A stretch of DNA of 20,816 nt from Candidatus Shikimatogenerans bostrichidophilus (lineage in GTDB: Bacteria; Bacteroidota; Bacteroidia; Flavobacteriales; Blattabacteriaceae): assembly GCA_029851325.1 (NCBI GenBank), contig CP099830.1:168566-189381 (forward strand), read 5' to 3'. Position 1 is the first letter of the stretch, and the number at the start of each line of letters is the position of its first letter. The notes under the pieces were generated by a model. That model worked only from the letters and a program-made list of their open reading frames with translations, searched no databases and was not told where the DNA came from. This document shows, one piece after another, positions 7,615 to 15,940 of this stretch. Position numbers and translations under genes: made by a program.

Positions 7615-7941
7615 ATGAAAATAAAAAAAAATAAAAACATGAATTTAATGTTTAATATAAATAAATTAGAAAAAGTTTCTAAAACAAATATTTATAAAAT
7701 AATTAATATATTATCAAAAAGAGCTAATAAAATTTATTGTGATATTAATTTATTTTTAAAAAAAATAAATTTACAATGTTTTTCCTTAAAAAAGGAAAAA
7801 AAAAATAAAATATATATATATTTAAAAAATAAAATAAAAAAAATTAATGAATTACCTTGTCCTAGTAATTTATCCATTTTAGAATTATTAAATAAAAAAT
7901 TAATTTATAAGTATAAAGGGAATGGAAAAAAAAATAAATAA
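7615..7941 (+). CDS. rpoZ: DNA-directed RNA polymerase omega subunit, Bacteroidota type
   Basis: Small RNA polymerase assembly subunit, binding the beta' chain whose gene rpoC is also in this window. The 108-residue product has LEKVSKTNIYKIINILSKRANKIYCDI (about 18-44), matching the Rpb6/omega signature of Bacteroidota (TGNIYEA...AKRANQIS), followed by a Lys-rich variable middle. A C-terminal LPCPSNLSILELLNKKLIYKYKG corresponds to the family's LPKP...LQE..-KIYYRNP end. Start choice is open: ATG 7615 (Met1), Met9 and Met12 all precede the conserved core. The 3' end overlaps the start of aroB by 20 bases (7922-7941), suggesting translational coupling. Sequence drift is high, but order of motifs and length fit well. 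Confidence 0.8.
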   Translation: MKIKKNKNMNLMFNINKLEKVSKTNIYKIINILSKRANKIYCDINLFLKKINLQCFSLKKEKKNKIYIYLKNKIKKINELPCPSNLSILELLNKKLIYKYKGNGKKNK

Positions 7942-8995
7942 TATTATTATTAGTGATTCTTTAAAAGAATTATATTTTTTTTTAAAAAAAAATAAATTTT
8001 CTAAATTAATAATTTTATTAGATAATAATATTGAAAAAAAATGTTTAAATTTACTTTATAAAGATGTTCCTATATTAAATACAAAAAAAACAATAATAAT
8101 AAAAATATTATCGGGAGAAAAATATAAAAATTTAAAAACTTGTATAAAAGTATGGAAAATTTTTATAAAGAAAAATATAGATAAAAAAAGTATATTAATT
8201 AATTTTGGAGGAGGAGTTATTACAGATTTAGGAGGGTTTATAGCTAGTTTGTTTAAAAGAGGAATAAATTTTATAAATGTTCCTACAACTTTATTAGGTA
8301 TGGTAGATGCATCTATTGGAGGGAAAAATGGTATAAATTTCTATAAATATAAAAATGAAGTTGGGGTAATAAATAATCCTATACATACTATAATAAATTA
8401 TAAATTTTTAAATAGTTTGCCTAAAAAAGAAATATCTTCAGCTTTAGGAGAAATTTTAAAATATGGATTAATATATAATAAAAAATATTGGGATTATATT
8501 AAAAAAATTAATTTTGATGGAAAAGTAAATTGGGTAAAATTAATATATATAGCGGTAAAAATAAAAAATAAAATAGTTAATAAAGATCCTAAAGAAAGTT
8601 TGGGGGTAAGAAAAATTTTAAATTTTGGGCATACTATAGGACATGCTATAGAAAGTTTATTTTTATTAAAAAACAAAATAATACCACATGGAGAAGCAAT
8701 TTCATTAGGTATGATATGTGAGTCTTGGATATCTAAAAAAGTTAATAATTTAAGTGATAAAAACTATAAAAATATTTGTAAAGTAATATTAAGTTTATTT
8801 AAAATTAGAATAATAAAAAAAAAATATTTTAAATATATTTTAAAAATAATAAGAAACGATAAAAAAAATTATAATAATAAAATATATTTAGTTTTATTAA
8901 ATAATATAGGATCAGCTTCATTTAATAATGAAATAAACGAAAAGTTAATTATAAAAAGTATTAAAAAAATGAATTATTTATATTATAAAAAATAA
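7922..8995 (+). CDS. aroB: 3-dehydroquinate synthase
   Basis: Second step of the shikimate pathway: converts DAHP to 3-dehydroquinate, using NAD+ and a divalent metal, toward chorismate and the aromatic amino acids. The NAD-binding glycine-rich block NFGGGVITDLGGF is at about 94-106, PTTLLGMVDASIGGKNGIN at 121-139, and the metal and catalytic residues are all present: E177 in GEILKYG, H237 and H241 in GHTIGHAIE, H256 in HGEAIS. K135 and the ESLGVRKILNFGH block also agree. The length (357 aa) is normal for AroB. Unlike dapA upstream it looks fully functional, which suggests selection for aromatic compound supply to the host. The start overlaps rpoZ by 20 bases and the stop is four bases before gyrA. 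Confidence 0.97.
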   Translation: MEKKINNIIISDSLKELYFFLKKNKFSKLIILLDNNIEKKCLNLLYKDVPILNTKKTIIIKILSGEKYKNLKTCIKVWKIFIKKNIDKKSILINFGGGVITDLGGFIASLFKRGINFINVPTTLLGMVDASIGGKNGINFYKYKNEVGVINNPIHTIINYKFLNSLPKKEISSALGEILKYGLIYNKKYWDYIKKINFDGKVNWVKLIYIAVKIKNKIVNKDPKESLGVRKILNFGHTIGHAIESLFLLKNKIIPHGEAISLGMICESWISKKVNNLSDKNYKNICKVILSLFKIRIIKKKYFKYILKIIRNDKKNYNNKIYLVLLNNIGSASFNNEINEKLIIKSIKKMNYLYYKK

Positions 8996-8999
8996 GTAT

Positions 9000-11438
9000 A
9001 TGAAACCATATATTAAAAAAATAAATATTAATGATGAAATAAAATCTTCATATATAGATTATGCTATGTCTGTTATTATATCTAGAGCATTACCAGATGT
9101 AAGAGATGGATTAAAACCAGTTCATAGAAGAATTTTATATGCTATGTATAAATTGGGTATATATAATAATAAAAATTATAAAAAGTCTGCACGTATAGTA
9201 GGTGAAGTGTTAGGGAAATATCATCCACACGGTGATAAATCAGTATATGATAGCATAGTAAGAATGACTCAAAAATGGAATATAAGATATAAATTAATAA
9301 GTGGACAAGGAAATTTTGGGTCTATAGATAATGATCCTCCTGCTGCAATGAGATATACAGAAATTAAATTAGCTAAAATTACTGAAGAAATGTTAAAAGA
9401 TATAAAAAATAATACAGTAGATATGAAATTAAATTTTGATGATTCTTTAGTAGAACCTATAATTTTGCCTACAAAATTACCAAATATTTTAATAAACGGA
9501 GGAACTGGAATAGCTGTTGGGATGGCTACAAATATGCCACCACATAATTTAATAGAAACAATAAATGCTATATGCAAATATATAGATAATAATGATATAA
9601 GCATAGATAAATTAACTAATTATATTAAAGCTCCTGACTTTCCTACTGGTGGTATTATATTAGCTTATGATGGAGTAAATAAGGCTTATAAAACAGGAAA
9701 AGGGAAAATAATAATTAGATCAAAATATTTTATTAAAGAAACTAAAAAAAACAAATATATAATAATCAAAGAAATACCGTATCAAGTAATAAAAAGTAAT
9801 TTAATAAAAAAAATTTTTTTTTTAGTAAAAACAGGAAAAATAGAAGAAATATTAAATATAAAAGATGAGTCTAATAAAAATGGTATAAGAATATTATTAT
9901 TATTAAAAAAAGATAGTATCATAGAAATAGTAATTAATAAACTTTTAAAATATAGCGATCTACAAATTAGTTATCATATAAATAATATAGTATTAGTAGA
10001 TGGAAATCCTAAACGCTTAAATTTAAAAGAATTAATCTATTATTTTATAGAACATAGAAATGATGTTATTATTAATAAGGCAAAATATTATTTATCCTCT
10101 TTTAAAAATAAATTACATGTATTAAAAGGATTTATTAAAATATCAAATAAAATAGATAAACTATTAAAACTAATAAAAAAATCTATATCATATAATGATT
10201 CTTTTAAAAAAATTAAAAAAGAATTTAATTTATCTAAACTACAAATAAAATTTATTTTAAATACTAAATTATATAAACTAACTAATAAAGAAGTAAATAG
10301 TTTATTTAAAGAATATAAAGAAGTTAAAAAAAATATAATAAAAAATAAAAGAATCATAGATTCAAGAAAAGAAAGAATGAATATAATTAAAGGAGAATTA
10401 TATAATATAAAACAAACATATGGGGATAATAGAAAAACATTAATAGATTATTCTAGCTATGAATATTTAAATTATAAAAAAGAAAATTTAATAGAAAATT
10501 TTAAAGTCTTATTAACTATTTCTAATAAAGGATATATTAAAAGGACTATGTTATCAGAATATAAAACTCAAAATAGAGGTGGTGTAGGTAATAGGGGGAT
10601 GACTATAGATAATTATGATAAAATAGAACATATTATAGTAGCTAATAATCATGATACTATTATATTTTTTACTACTTTTGGGAAATGTTATAATTTAAAA
10701 GTATATGAAATTCCTATAGGAGATAAATTATTTAGAGGGAGAGCAATACAAAATTTTATAAAGATAAAAGATCATATTAAGACCTATATATTAATAAAGA
10801 CGTTCGATGATAAAAATTATATAGATAATCATTATGTAGTTATGGTTACATATAATGGAGTTGTTAAAAGAACAGTTTTAAATAAATATTCAAATATTAG
10901 AAAAAATGGGATAAAAGCTATAACAATTAAAGATAATGATACTTTATTAGAGGCTAAATTAACTAATGGAAATTTTAAAGTTCTAATTGCTATAAAAAGT
11001 GGAAAGGCGATAATTTTTAATGAAAAAAATATAAAATCAACTAATAGAAATACTATAGGAGTTAAAGGGATAAATATAAATAAAATAAATGATAAAGTTA
11101 TAGGTATGGTATGTTTTAAAAAAGAAACTAATAAAGATGTTTTAGTGGTATCTGAACATGGATATGGAAAACGGACTTTATTAAAAAATTATAGAGTAAC
11201 TAATAGAGGTTGTGTAGGGGTAAAAACTATAAATATTACTAAAAAAACTGGGAAATTAATTTCTATTTTAGTAGTATCTAATAAAGATGATATTATAATA
11301 ATAAAAAATACTGGTATATTATTAAGAATTAATGTTTCATCTATAAGAATTGTGGGGAGAAATTCTCAAGGGGTAAAATTAATTAAATTAAATAAAAATG
11401 AAAAAATAGCTGATGTAGCTTTAGTAAAAAAAAAATAA
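9000..11438 (+). CDS. gyrA: DNA gyrase subunit A
   Basis: Breakage-reunion subunit of the type II topoisomerase that introduces negative supercoils; GyrB is not in the window. The N-terminal winged-helix domain includes MSVIISRALPDVRDGLKPVHRR (23-44), HPHGDKSVYDSI (75-86) and AAMRYTE with catalytic Tyr119. The tower and coiled-coil regions follow, and the C-terminal DNA-wrapping domain has a GyrA-box-like QNRGGVG at about 524-530 and repeated beta-propeller units with RTxL and GxKxI patterns. The gyrA box argues for GyrA rather than ParC. The length of 812 aa is slightly short for the family. The residue equivalent to E. coli Ser83 is Lys80. The ATG at 9000 is four bases after aroB; rplS starts three bases after the stop, indicating co-transcription. 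Confidence 0.96.
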   Translation: MKPYIKKININDEIKSSYIDYAMSVIISRALPDVRDGLKPVHRRILYAMYKLGIYNNKNYKKSARIVGEVLGKYHPHGDKSVYDSIVRMTQKWNIRYKLISGQGNFGSIDNDPPAAMRYTEIKLAKITEEMLKDIKNNTVDMKLNFDDSLVEPIILPTKLPNILINGGTGIAVGMATNMPPHNLIETINAICKYIDNNDISIDKLTNYIKAPDFPTGGIILAYDGVNKAYKTGKGKIIIRSKYFIKETKKNKYIIIKEIPYQVIKSNLIKKIFFLVKTGKIEEILNIKDESNKNGIRILLLLKKDSIIEIVINKLLKYSDLQISYHINNIVLVDGNPKRLNLKELIYYFIEHRNDVIINKAKYYLSSFKNKLHVLKGFIKISNKIDKLLKLIKKSISYNDSFKKIKKEFNLSKLQIKFILNTKLYKLTNKEVNSLFKEYKEVKKNIIKNKRIIDSRKERMNIIKGELYNIKQTYGDNRKTLIDYSSYEYLNYKKENLIENFKVLLTISNKGYIKRTMLSEYKTQNRGGVGNRGMTIDNYDKIEHIIVANNHDTIIFFTTFGKCYNLKVYEIPIGDKLFRGRAIQNFIKIKDHIKTYILIKTFDDKNYIDNHYVVMVTYNGVVKRTVLNKYSNIRKNGIKAITIKDNDTLLEAKLTNGNFKVLIAIKSGKAIIFNEKNIKSTNRNTIGVKGININKINDKVIGMVCFKKETNKDVLVVSEHGYGKRTLLKNYRVTNRGCVGVKTINITKKTGKLISILVVSNKDDIIIIKNTGILLRINVSSIRIVGRNSQGVKLIKLNKNEKIADVALVKKK

Positions 11439-11441
11439 TAT

Positions 11442-11825
11442 ATGAAATTAAATAAAATTATAAATTATTTAGAAAAAAAATATATAAAAGTTAATAATAT
11501 AAACTATAACTTTAATGTAGGTGATAATATTAGTGTATATTATAGTTATAGTAATATTAAAGAAGAAAACGATAAGTTAAAAAAAAGAAATAAAGTAAAA
11601 AATCAAATATTAACTGGATATGTAATAAGTAAAAAAGGAAATAATAAATTTAATAAAACTTTTATAATTAGAAAAATTATTAATAATATAGGTGTAGAAA
11701 TAACATTTTTTTTATATTCTCCATATATAAAAGACATAAAAATAAATAAAAGAGGTAAGGTAAAAAAAGCTAAACTGTATTATATTAGAAAATTATTTAA
11801 TAAAAAAATAAAAATAAAAAAATAG
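11442..11825 (+). CDS. rplS: 50S ribosomal protein L19 (bL19)
   Basis: Large-subunit protein located at the 30S-50S interface. The family pattern is clear: FNVGDNISVYY (VGDTVxVxx) at about 24-34, the loop ILTGYVISKKG (vFEGvVIxxrG), then TFIIRKIINNIGVEITFFLYSPYI (TFTVRKI..GVGVERxFPLHSPxI), and GKVKKAKLYYIRKL near the C-terminus (GKVRRAKLYYLR). The 127 aa length is typical. It is the last gene of the plus-strand cluster, three bases after gyrA. Its stop is TAG, the only non-TAA stop among the genes in the window, and lies inside the left arm of the terminator hairpin. Confidence 0.95.
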   Translation: MKLNKIINYLEKKYIKVNNINYNFNVGDNISVYYSYSNIKEENDKLKKRNKVKNQILTGYVISKKGNNKFNKTFIIRKIINNIGVEITFFLYSPYIKDIKINKRGKVKKAKLYYIRKLFNKKIKIKK

Positions 11826-11848
11826 AGATTTTATATCTCTATTTTTTT
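11816..11848. terminator. Bidirectional rho-independent terminator between rplS and the peroxiredoxin gene
   Basis: A perfect inverted repeat pairs AATAGAGAT (11821-11829) with ATCTCTATT (11835-11843) around the loop TTTAT. It is flanked by A residues on the left and T residues on the right, which extend the stem and give a U-tract for transcripts from either direction. It sits between the convergent genes rplS and the peroxiredoxin gene and includes the rplS stop codon. It is the only strong G+C-containing hairpin I see in an intergenic region. Confidence 0.85.
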
Positions 11849-11885
11849 ATAATATGTTATGTGTTATGTTTTAAATATTATTTTG

Positions 11886-12476
11886 TTATTTATTGTTGTT
11901 AGAACCTCCTTTATTCCAATTAGCAGGGCATAATTCTCCATATTTTTCATAATATTGCCATGCATCTATAATTCTTAAAATTTCATTAATGTTTCTATCT
12001 ATATGCACATCATTAATTAATTGATGTCTAATAATACGTTCTTTATCTATAAAAAATAATCCTCTATAAGATATTAATTCTCCTTTAGCTATTAATTCAT
12101 TCTCTTCTATAAATAACTCTCCAGATAATACTCCATAATTATATGATATAGTTTTATTTATATCAGATATTAAAGGATATTCTATTCCCATAATTCCACC
12201 ATCTTCTTTTTTTATTTTTTCCCATGCTAGATGTGTATATTCACTATCAGTTGATACTCCTATCACTTCAACATTTCTAATTTTAAATTCTTCATAAAAT
12301 TCTTGTAAAGCATGTAATTCTGTTGGACATATTAAGGAAAAATCTTTTGGATAAAAAAATAATATAATATATTTATTTTTTATTTGTTTTTTGAAATTAA
12401 AATTTTTTATAATTTTATTTTTTGTTACTCCATTAGCTATAAAATTAGGAGCCTTTTTCCCTATTAAATTATTCAT
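11886..12476 (-). CDS. ahpC: Typical 2-Cys peroxiredoxin (AhpC/Prx1 family)
   Basis: Thiol peroxidase that reduces hydrogen peroxide, organic peroxides and peroxynitrite in the cytosol. The peroxidatic cysteine is C50 in FYPKDFSLICPTE; its catalytic Thr (PTE) is present. VIGVSTDSEYTHLAW follows, and a GGIMGIEYPLISD block matches the usual GGIGxxxYPLxxD. The resolving cysteine is about C183 in GELCPANW. The C-terminus lacks an obvious YF motif, which suggests the oxidation-resistant type (inference). Length 196 aa is normal. It is downstream of efp with a 22-base spacer. The symbol is given by family; a dedicated AhpF reductase is not visible, so thioredoxin may be its partner. Confidence 0.93.
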   Translation of the reverse strand: MNNLIGKKAPNFIANGVTKNKIIKNFNFKKQIKNKYIILFFYPKDFSLICPTELHALQEFYEEFKIRNVEVIGVSTDSEYTHLAWEKIKKEDGGIMGIEYPLISDINKTISYNYGVLSGELFIEENELIAKGELISYRGLFFIDKERIIRHQLINDVHIDRNINEILRIIDAWQYYEKYGELCPANWNKGGSNNNK

Positions 12477-12498
12477 AATGTAACACGTTTTTTTTTAT

Positions 12499-13074
12499 TT
12501 AATTAATTCTTTCTATATATTCTTTCGTAGTAGTATTTATTTTAATATTATCCCCTATTTTAATGAATAATGGGGTATATATTGACAAACCAGTTTCTAA
12601 TATAGATTTTTGATAGTTTTTATTTATCGTATTCCCTTTTATTTCTATTTTAGTTTTTATTACCTTTAAAACTACATACTTATTTATTTTTAAAGATAAG
12701 GGAAAATTATTATTGTTTATTTTTATAAAATTAATTATTACTTCATCATTTTCTTTAATAAATAAACTTTTATCTCCTATAAAATCACTATATAAATTAA
12801 TTTTATTAAAATTTATTTTATTAATAAAAAAAAAATTATTTTGTTTTTTATATAAAAAAAAATAATGTTTAGAATAAATTTCTATTTTATTAATTTTTGT
12901 ACCTGGAAAAAAAGTTTTTTTTATTATATTACCATTTTGTAAATTTTTTATTCTAGTTCTTACAAAAGCATTTCCTTTACCTGGGTTAACATGTAAAAAA
13001 TCAATAATTTTAAAAAATTTATTTTTTATTTCTAAACATATACCTTTTTTTATTTTTGATATATTAATTAACAT
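12499..13074 (-). CDS. efp: Translation elongation factor P
   Basis: Binds between the ribosomal P and E sites and relieves stalling at polyproline stretches. The N-terminal KOW-like domain carries HVNPGKGNAFVRTRIKNL (about 28-45), with Lys33 at the tip of the PGKG loop, the site that approaches the peptidyl-tRNA end. Two OB-fold domains follow, ending with a recognisable LETGLSIYTPLFIKIGDNIKI block (family: TGaxixVPLFIxxGdxIkVdT) and a terminal TTKEYIERIN. Length 191 aa is close to the usual 185-190. The middle is very Lys/Asn-rich and drifted. It starts 33 bases from the divergent rpmH start and is the first gene of a two-gene unit with the peroxiredoxin gene. Confidence 0.94.
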   Translation of the reverse strand: MLINISKIKKGICLEIKNKFFKIIDFLHVNPGKGNAFVRTRIKNLQNGNIIKKTFFPGTKINKIEIYSKHYFFLYKKQNNFFFINKINFNKINLYSDFIGDKSLFIKENDEVIINFIKINNNNFPLSLKINKYVVLKVIKTKIEIKGNTINKNYQKSILETGLSIYTPLFIKIGDNIKINTTTKEYIERIN

Positions 13075-13107
13075 AATATATATTTTAAATTAAATTCAAT
13101 TTTTAAT
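13075..13107. promoter_or_regulatory. Short divergent promoter spacer between efp and rpmH
   Basis: Only 33 bases lie between the two divergent ATGs, almost all A or T. The opposing promoters must lie inside it or reach into the flanking genes. Reading toward efp there is a TTG followed about 18 bases later by TATATATT. I would not call it a promoter without transcript data. Confidence 0.3.
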
Positions 13108-13245
13108 ATGAAAAGTACTTATAATCCTTCTAATAGAAAAAGACTAAGAAAATTTGGATTTTTAAAAAGAAATAAAAAAAATAAAAAAATATTATATAGA
13201 AGAAGATTAAAAAAAAGAAAAAAAATAACAGTAAGTGATAATTAA
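13108..13245 (+). CDS. rpmH: 50S ribosomal protein L34 (bL34)
   Basis: A 45-codon gene from ATG at 13108 to TAA at 13243-13245. The product begins MKSTYNPSNRKRLRKFGF and ends YRRRLKKRKKITVSDN, which matches bL34 from end to end (MKRTFQPSxRKRxxKHGF ... RRxKGRKKLTVSxE). L34 sits in domain III of 23S rRNA in the large subunit and is highly basic, as seen here. It lies alone on the plus strand, divergent from efp and convergent with rplY, with one base between the two stop codons. rpmH often sits near dnaA or the origin in other bacteria; that context is not present here. Confidence 0.95.
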   Translation: MKSTYNPSNRKRLRKFGFLKRNKKNKKILYRRRLKKRKKITVSDN

Positions 13246-13246
13246 T

Positions 13247-13789
13247 TTAATCCTCTTTATTTACTTTTTTAATTTTTATAGATACTACTATTTGATTATA
13301 TGGATGTAATATTTTAACATTATTAATTTTAATATCTTTAATATAAATTTTATCTCCTATATCTAAATTAGTAATATCTATATTAAATTCTTTTATATAA
13401 TTCTCTAATGTTGTTTCTATTTTAATTTTTTTTAATGGTACATTACATATAGCACCTTTAGATATTCCAATTGAATTCCCTTTTATTTTTACGTTTGCAT
13501 AACATTTAAATGGTTTTTGTTTTTCAATTTTATAAAAATCTATATGTAGAACTTTATTTTTAAATATATTATATTGTATATCTTTAACTAAACAAACTAT
13601 TTCATTTTTAGTGTCTATATTAACATTTATTATATATTTTTTATTTTTTATTATTTTTTTTACTTCTACTAAAGGGATATAACAAGGTAAATTATATTTT
13701 TTATTATATATTATACATGGTATGTTTTTGGTTTTATTAATTTTATTTATAGTTCTTGTTTTTACTATAATATTTAATTTATTGTGCAT
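13247..13789 (-). CDS. rplY: 50S ribosomal protein L25 / general stress protein Ctc (bL25)
   Basis: 5S rRNA-binding ribosomal protein of the long Ctc type with an N-terminal L25 domain and a C-terminal TL5-like beta domain. The diagnostic block is CLVKDIQYNIFKNKVLHIDFYKI (about 66-88; family: lKdvQxxpvxxxixHvDFyxv). It follows a conserved NIPCIIYN opening (VPGVVYG in relatives). The second domain carries KIKGNSIGISKGA, then LENYIKEFNIDITNLDIGDKIYIKDI (family: P..IevDvsxLxiGdsihv.dl). Length 180 aa is a little short for a Ctc-type protein. Start ATG at 13789 is four bases after the ftsH stop, so it probably ends the rpoC-to-rplY transcript. Its TAA is one base from the rpmH stop. Confidence 0.92.
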   Translation of the reverse strand: MHNKLNIIVKTRTINKINKTKNIPCIIYNKKYNLPCYIPLVEVKKIIKNKKYIINVNIDTKNEIVCLVKDIQYNIFKNKVLHIDFYKIEKQKPFKCYANVKIKGNSIGISKGAICNVPLKKIKIETTLENYIKEFNIDITNLDIGDKIYIKDIKINNVKILHPYNQIVVSIKIKKVNKED

Positions 13790-13793
13790 ATTT

Positions 13794-15557
13794 TTAATTT
13801 TTCATTATTATGTCTATATCTTTTTTAAATAATACTTCTTTTTTTAATAAATTTTTAGATATAAGATGTAATTTTGTTATATTTTTATATAAAATCTTTT
13901 TTGCTCTTTTAAATTCATTTCTAATTATTTTATAAAGAATTTTATCTATTTTATAAGCAGTTTTTTCACTATATGGTTTATTATATAAATTATAATTTAT
14001 TTTTTTGTATGATATATTAGTACTATAACCATAATTTATAATCATATTATAGGCCATTTTTGTACTATATTCTAAATCCTTTAAAGATCCTGTTGAATAA
14101 TTTTTATATATTATATATTCAGAAGCTCTTCCACTTAATAATACACATATATCCTTTTTTATATTATATAAAACTTCAAGGTTATTATTTTTTGGTAAAA
14201 ATAAGGTATAACCTAAAGAGCCTCCTCTAGGAATAATAGAAGATTTTATTATTTCTTTATTTTTATTTAAAATATAATTTACTAAAACATGACCTGCTTC
14301 ATGATAAGCTATTCTTTTTTTTTCTTTATAATTAAAAATTATTTTTTCTCCTTCTACACCTAAATAAATTCTATCTATAGAATCCCCAAAATCTTCATTA
14401 TCTATTTCTTGTTTATTTTTCCTAGCAGCTATTAATGCAGCTTCATTACATATATTATATATATCTGCTCCACTTAATCCAGATGTTTGTTTGACTAATA
14501 AATCTAAATTTATATTTTTTTTTACAATTATATTACGTAAATATTTATTAAAAATATCTTTCCTTTCTATTATATTAGGTAATTCTATAACTATTTTTCG
14601 ATCAAATCTACCTGGTCTTAATAAAGCTTTATCTAAAATTTTTAATCTATTTGTAGCTGCTATAACTATTACATTAGTATTTTTTTCAAATCCATCCATT
14701 TCTGTCAATAATTGATTTAATGTGTTTTCCTTTTCATCATTATAATTAATAATATTGTTTGTACTTCTAGCTCTACCTATTGTATCTATTTCATCTATAA
14801 AAACAATAGAAGGTGATACTTCTTTTGCTTTATTAAACAATGTTCTTACTCTATATGATCCTACACCTACATAAAATTCTACAAAACTTGATCCTGATAA
14901 ATAAAAAAAAGGAACGTTGGCTTCCCCTGCTACAGCTTTCGCTAACATAGTTTTTCCTGTTCCTGGTGGACCGACTAATAATATTCCTTTAGGAATTTTA
15001 CCTCCTAATTTATTATATTTTTTAGGATTATTTAAATAATGTACTACTTCTTTTATTTCTATTTTAGCTTTATATAATCCTGCGATATCTTTAAACTTTA
15101 TTTTATTTTCATTCTTATATAATTTTACATTGCTTTTAATAATTTTATTATTTGGGATAATATTAACTACTATAATTATAAAAATTATAATAAATATTAA
15201 TAGACTATTATTAATTAAAAAATTATATAAGTTAAACTGATAAACATTTTTAAATTCTATTAAATATTTAATATTATATTTATTTTTAAATTTTTCTAAT
15301 TGTTTTTGGAATAATACTAAATCACCTATATCAAAAGTATATTGATATGTTTTAAAATAATTAATAAAATTTTTTTTTAAAAATTTATTATATAGTTGTA
15401 TATATATATATTTTTTATTTTTTATTAATATTTTTTTTACTTTTTTTTTTAAAAAAATTTTTTTAAAAAAATAAGTTATATTAATAAATTTTGGATAATT
15501 AATTATATACTGTATTATACCAAATAATAAAAAATATATATATATATAATTATTCAT
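13794..15557 (-). CDS. ftsH: ATP-dependent zinc metalloprotease FtsH
   Basis: Membrane-anchored hexameric AAA+ protease that extracts and degrades membrane and unstable cytosolic proteins. Two hydrophobic membrane segments (about 4-20 and 117-134) flank a shortened extracytoplasmic part. The AAA domain has FKDIAG, Walker A GPPGTGKT (196-203), Walker B IVFIDEID (251-258) and the second region of homology [20 protein letters not shown] (301-320). The pore loop reads FYVGVG rather than the usual MFVGVG, so its aromatic residue is Tyr. The protease domain has HEAGH (419-423) and the third ligand probably Asp494 in [10 protein letters not shown]. At 587 aa it is shorter than flavobacterial homologues (about 640). 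The start overlaps the end of rsfS by 8 bases; rsfS-ftsH adjacency is common in Bacteroidota. Confidence 0.97.
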   Translation of the reverse strand: MNNYIYIYFLLFGIIQYIINYPKFINITYFFKKIFLKKKVKKILIKNKKYIYIQLYNKFLKKNFINYFKTYQYTFDIGDLVLFQKQLEKFKNKYNIKYLIEFKNVYQFNLYNFLINNSLLIFIIIFIIIVVNIIPNNKIIKSNVKLYKNENKIKFKDIAGLYKAKIEIKEVVHYLNNPKKYNKLGGKIPKGILLVGPPGTGKTMLAKAVAGEANVPFFYLSGSSFVEFYVGVGSYRVRTLFNKAKEVSPSIVFIDEIDTIGRARSTNNIINYNDEKENTLNQLLTEMDGFEKNTNVIVIAATNRLKILDKALLRPGRFDRKIVIELPNIIERKDIFNKYLRNIIVKKNINLDLLVKQTSGLSGADIYNICNEAALIAARKNKQEIDNEDFGDSIDRIYLGVEGEKIIFNYKEKKRIAYHEAGHVLVNYILNKNKEIIKSSIIPRGGSLGYTLFLPKNNNLEVLYNIKKDICVLLSGRASEYIIYKNYSTGSLKDLEYSTKMAYNMIINYGYSTNISYKKINYNLYNKPYSEKTAYKIDKILYKIIRNEFKRAKKILYKNITKLHLISKNLLKKEVLFKKDIDIIMKN

Positions 15558-15936
15558 AATTATATTTTATTTTTTTTTTAAAAATATCAATTATAGGATA
15601 ATTTTTCCACATATTATCTATATTATAATAAATTCGTATTTTTTTTAAAAAGATATTAATAATCAAAAAATTATAATCTATTAATACCCATTTATTATTA
15701 ATTTTACCTTCAATATTATATGGTTTTATTTTAAATATTTTATATATCGATTCTACTATTTTATTATATATAGATTTTACATGTAAATTAGATTTTCCTT
15801 CACAAATGATAAAGAAATTAAATAAATTATTTTTTTTGGGTCTTATATCTATAACTTTAATATTTCCCCCTTTAATTAAATTTATATTTTTAATAATTTT
15901 TTTTATAAAGTAATAATCTTTTTTATAAATTTTCAC
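15550..15936 (-). CDS. rsfS: Ribosomal silencing factor RsfS
   Basis: RsfS binds ribosomal protein L14 and blocks subunit joining when nutrients are scarce. The product (128 aa) shows IKVIDIRPKKNNLFNFFIICEGKSNLHVKSI (about 26-56; family: DvxxxDlrx...tdyfvIasG.S.rqVxAI), then KPYNIEGKINNKWVLIDYNFLIINIFLKKIRIYYNIDNMWKN (family: P.rxEGxxxgxWvLiDygdvvVHiF....R.fY.Le.lW). Start is GTG at 15936; no ATG lies before the conserved domain in this frame. It begins four bases after the metallo-hydrolase stop and overlaps ftsH by 8 bases. Confidence 0.92.
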   Translation of the reverse strand: MKIYKKDYYFIKKIIKNINLIKGGNIKVIDIRPKKNNLFNFFIICEGKSNLHVKSIYNKIVESIYKIFKIKPYNIEGKINNKWVLIDYNFLIINIFLKKIRIYYNIDNMWKNYPIIDIFKKKIKYNYE

Positions 15937-15940
15937 TTTT

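Noticed and set aside
8494..8676. Antisense open frame inside aroB
   Set aside because: Overlaps the conserved NFGHTIGHAIE region of aroB on the other strand; no independent support.
9269..9604. Antisense open frame inside gyrA (also 10088-10357)
   Set aside because: Shadow of the strongly conserved gyrA reading frame; no recognisable product.
14491..14715. Plus-strand open frame inside ftsH (and 2257-2448 inside dnaB)
   Set aside because: Both lie opposite conserved AAA or helicase sequence and show no domain; codon shadows.
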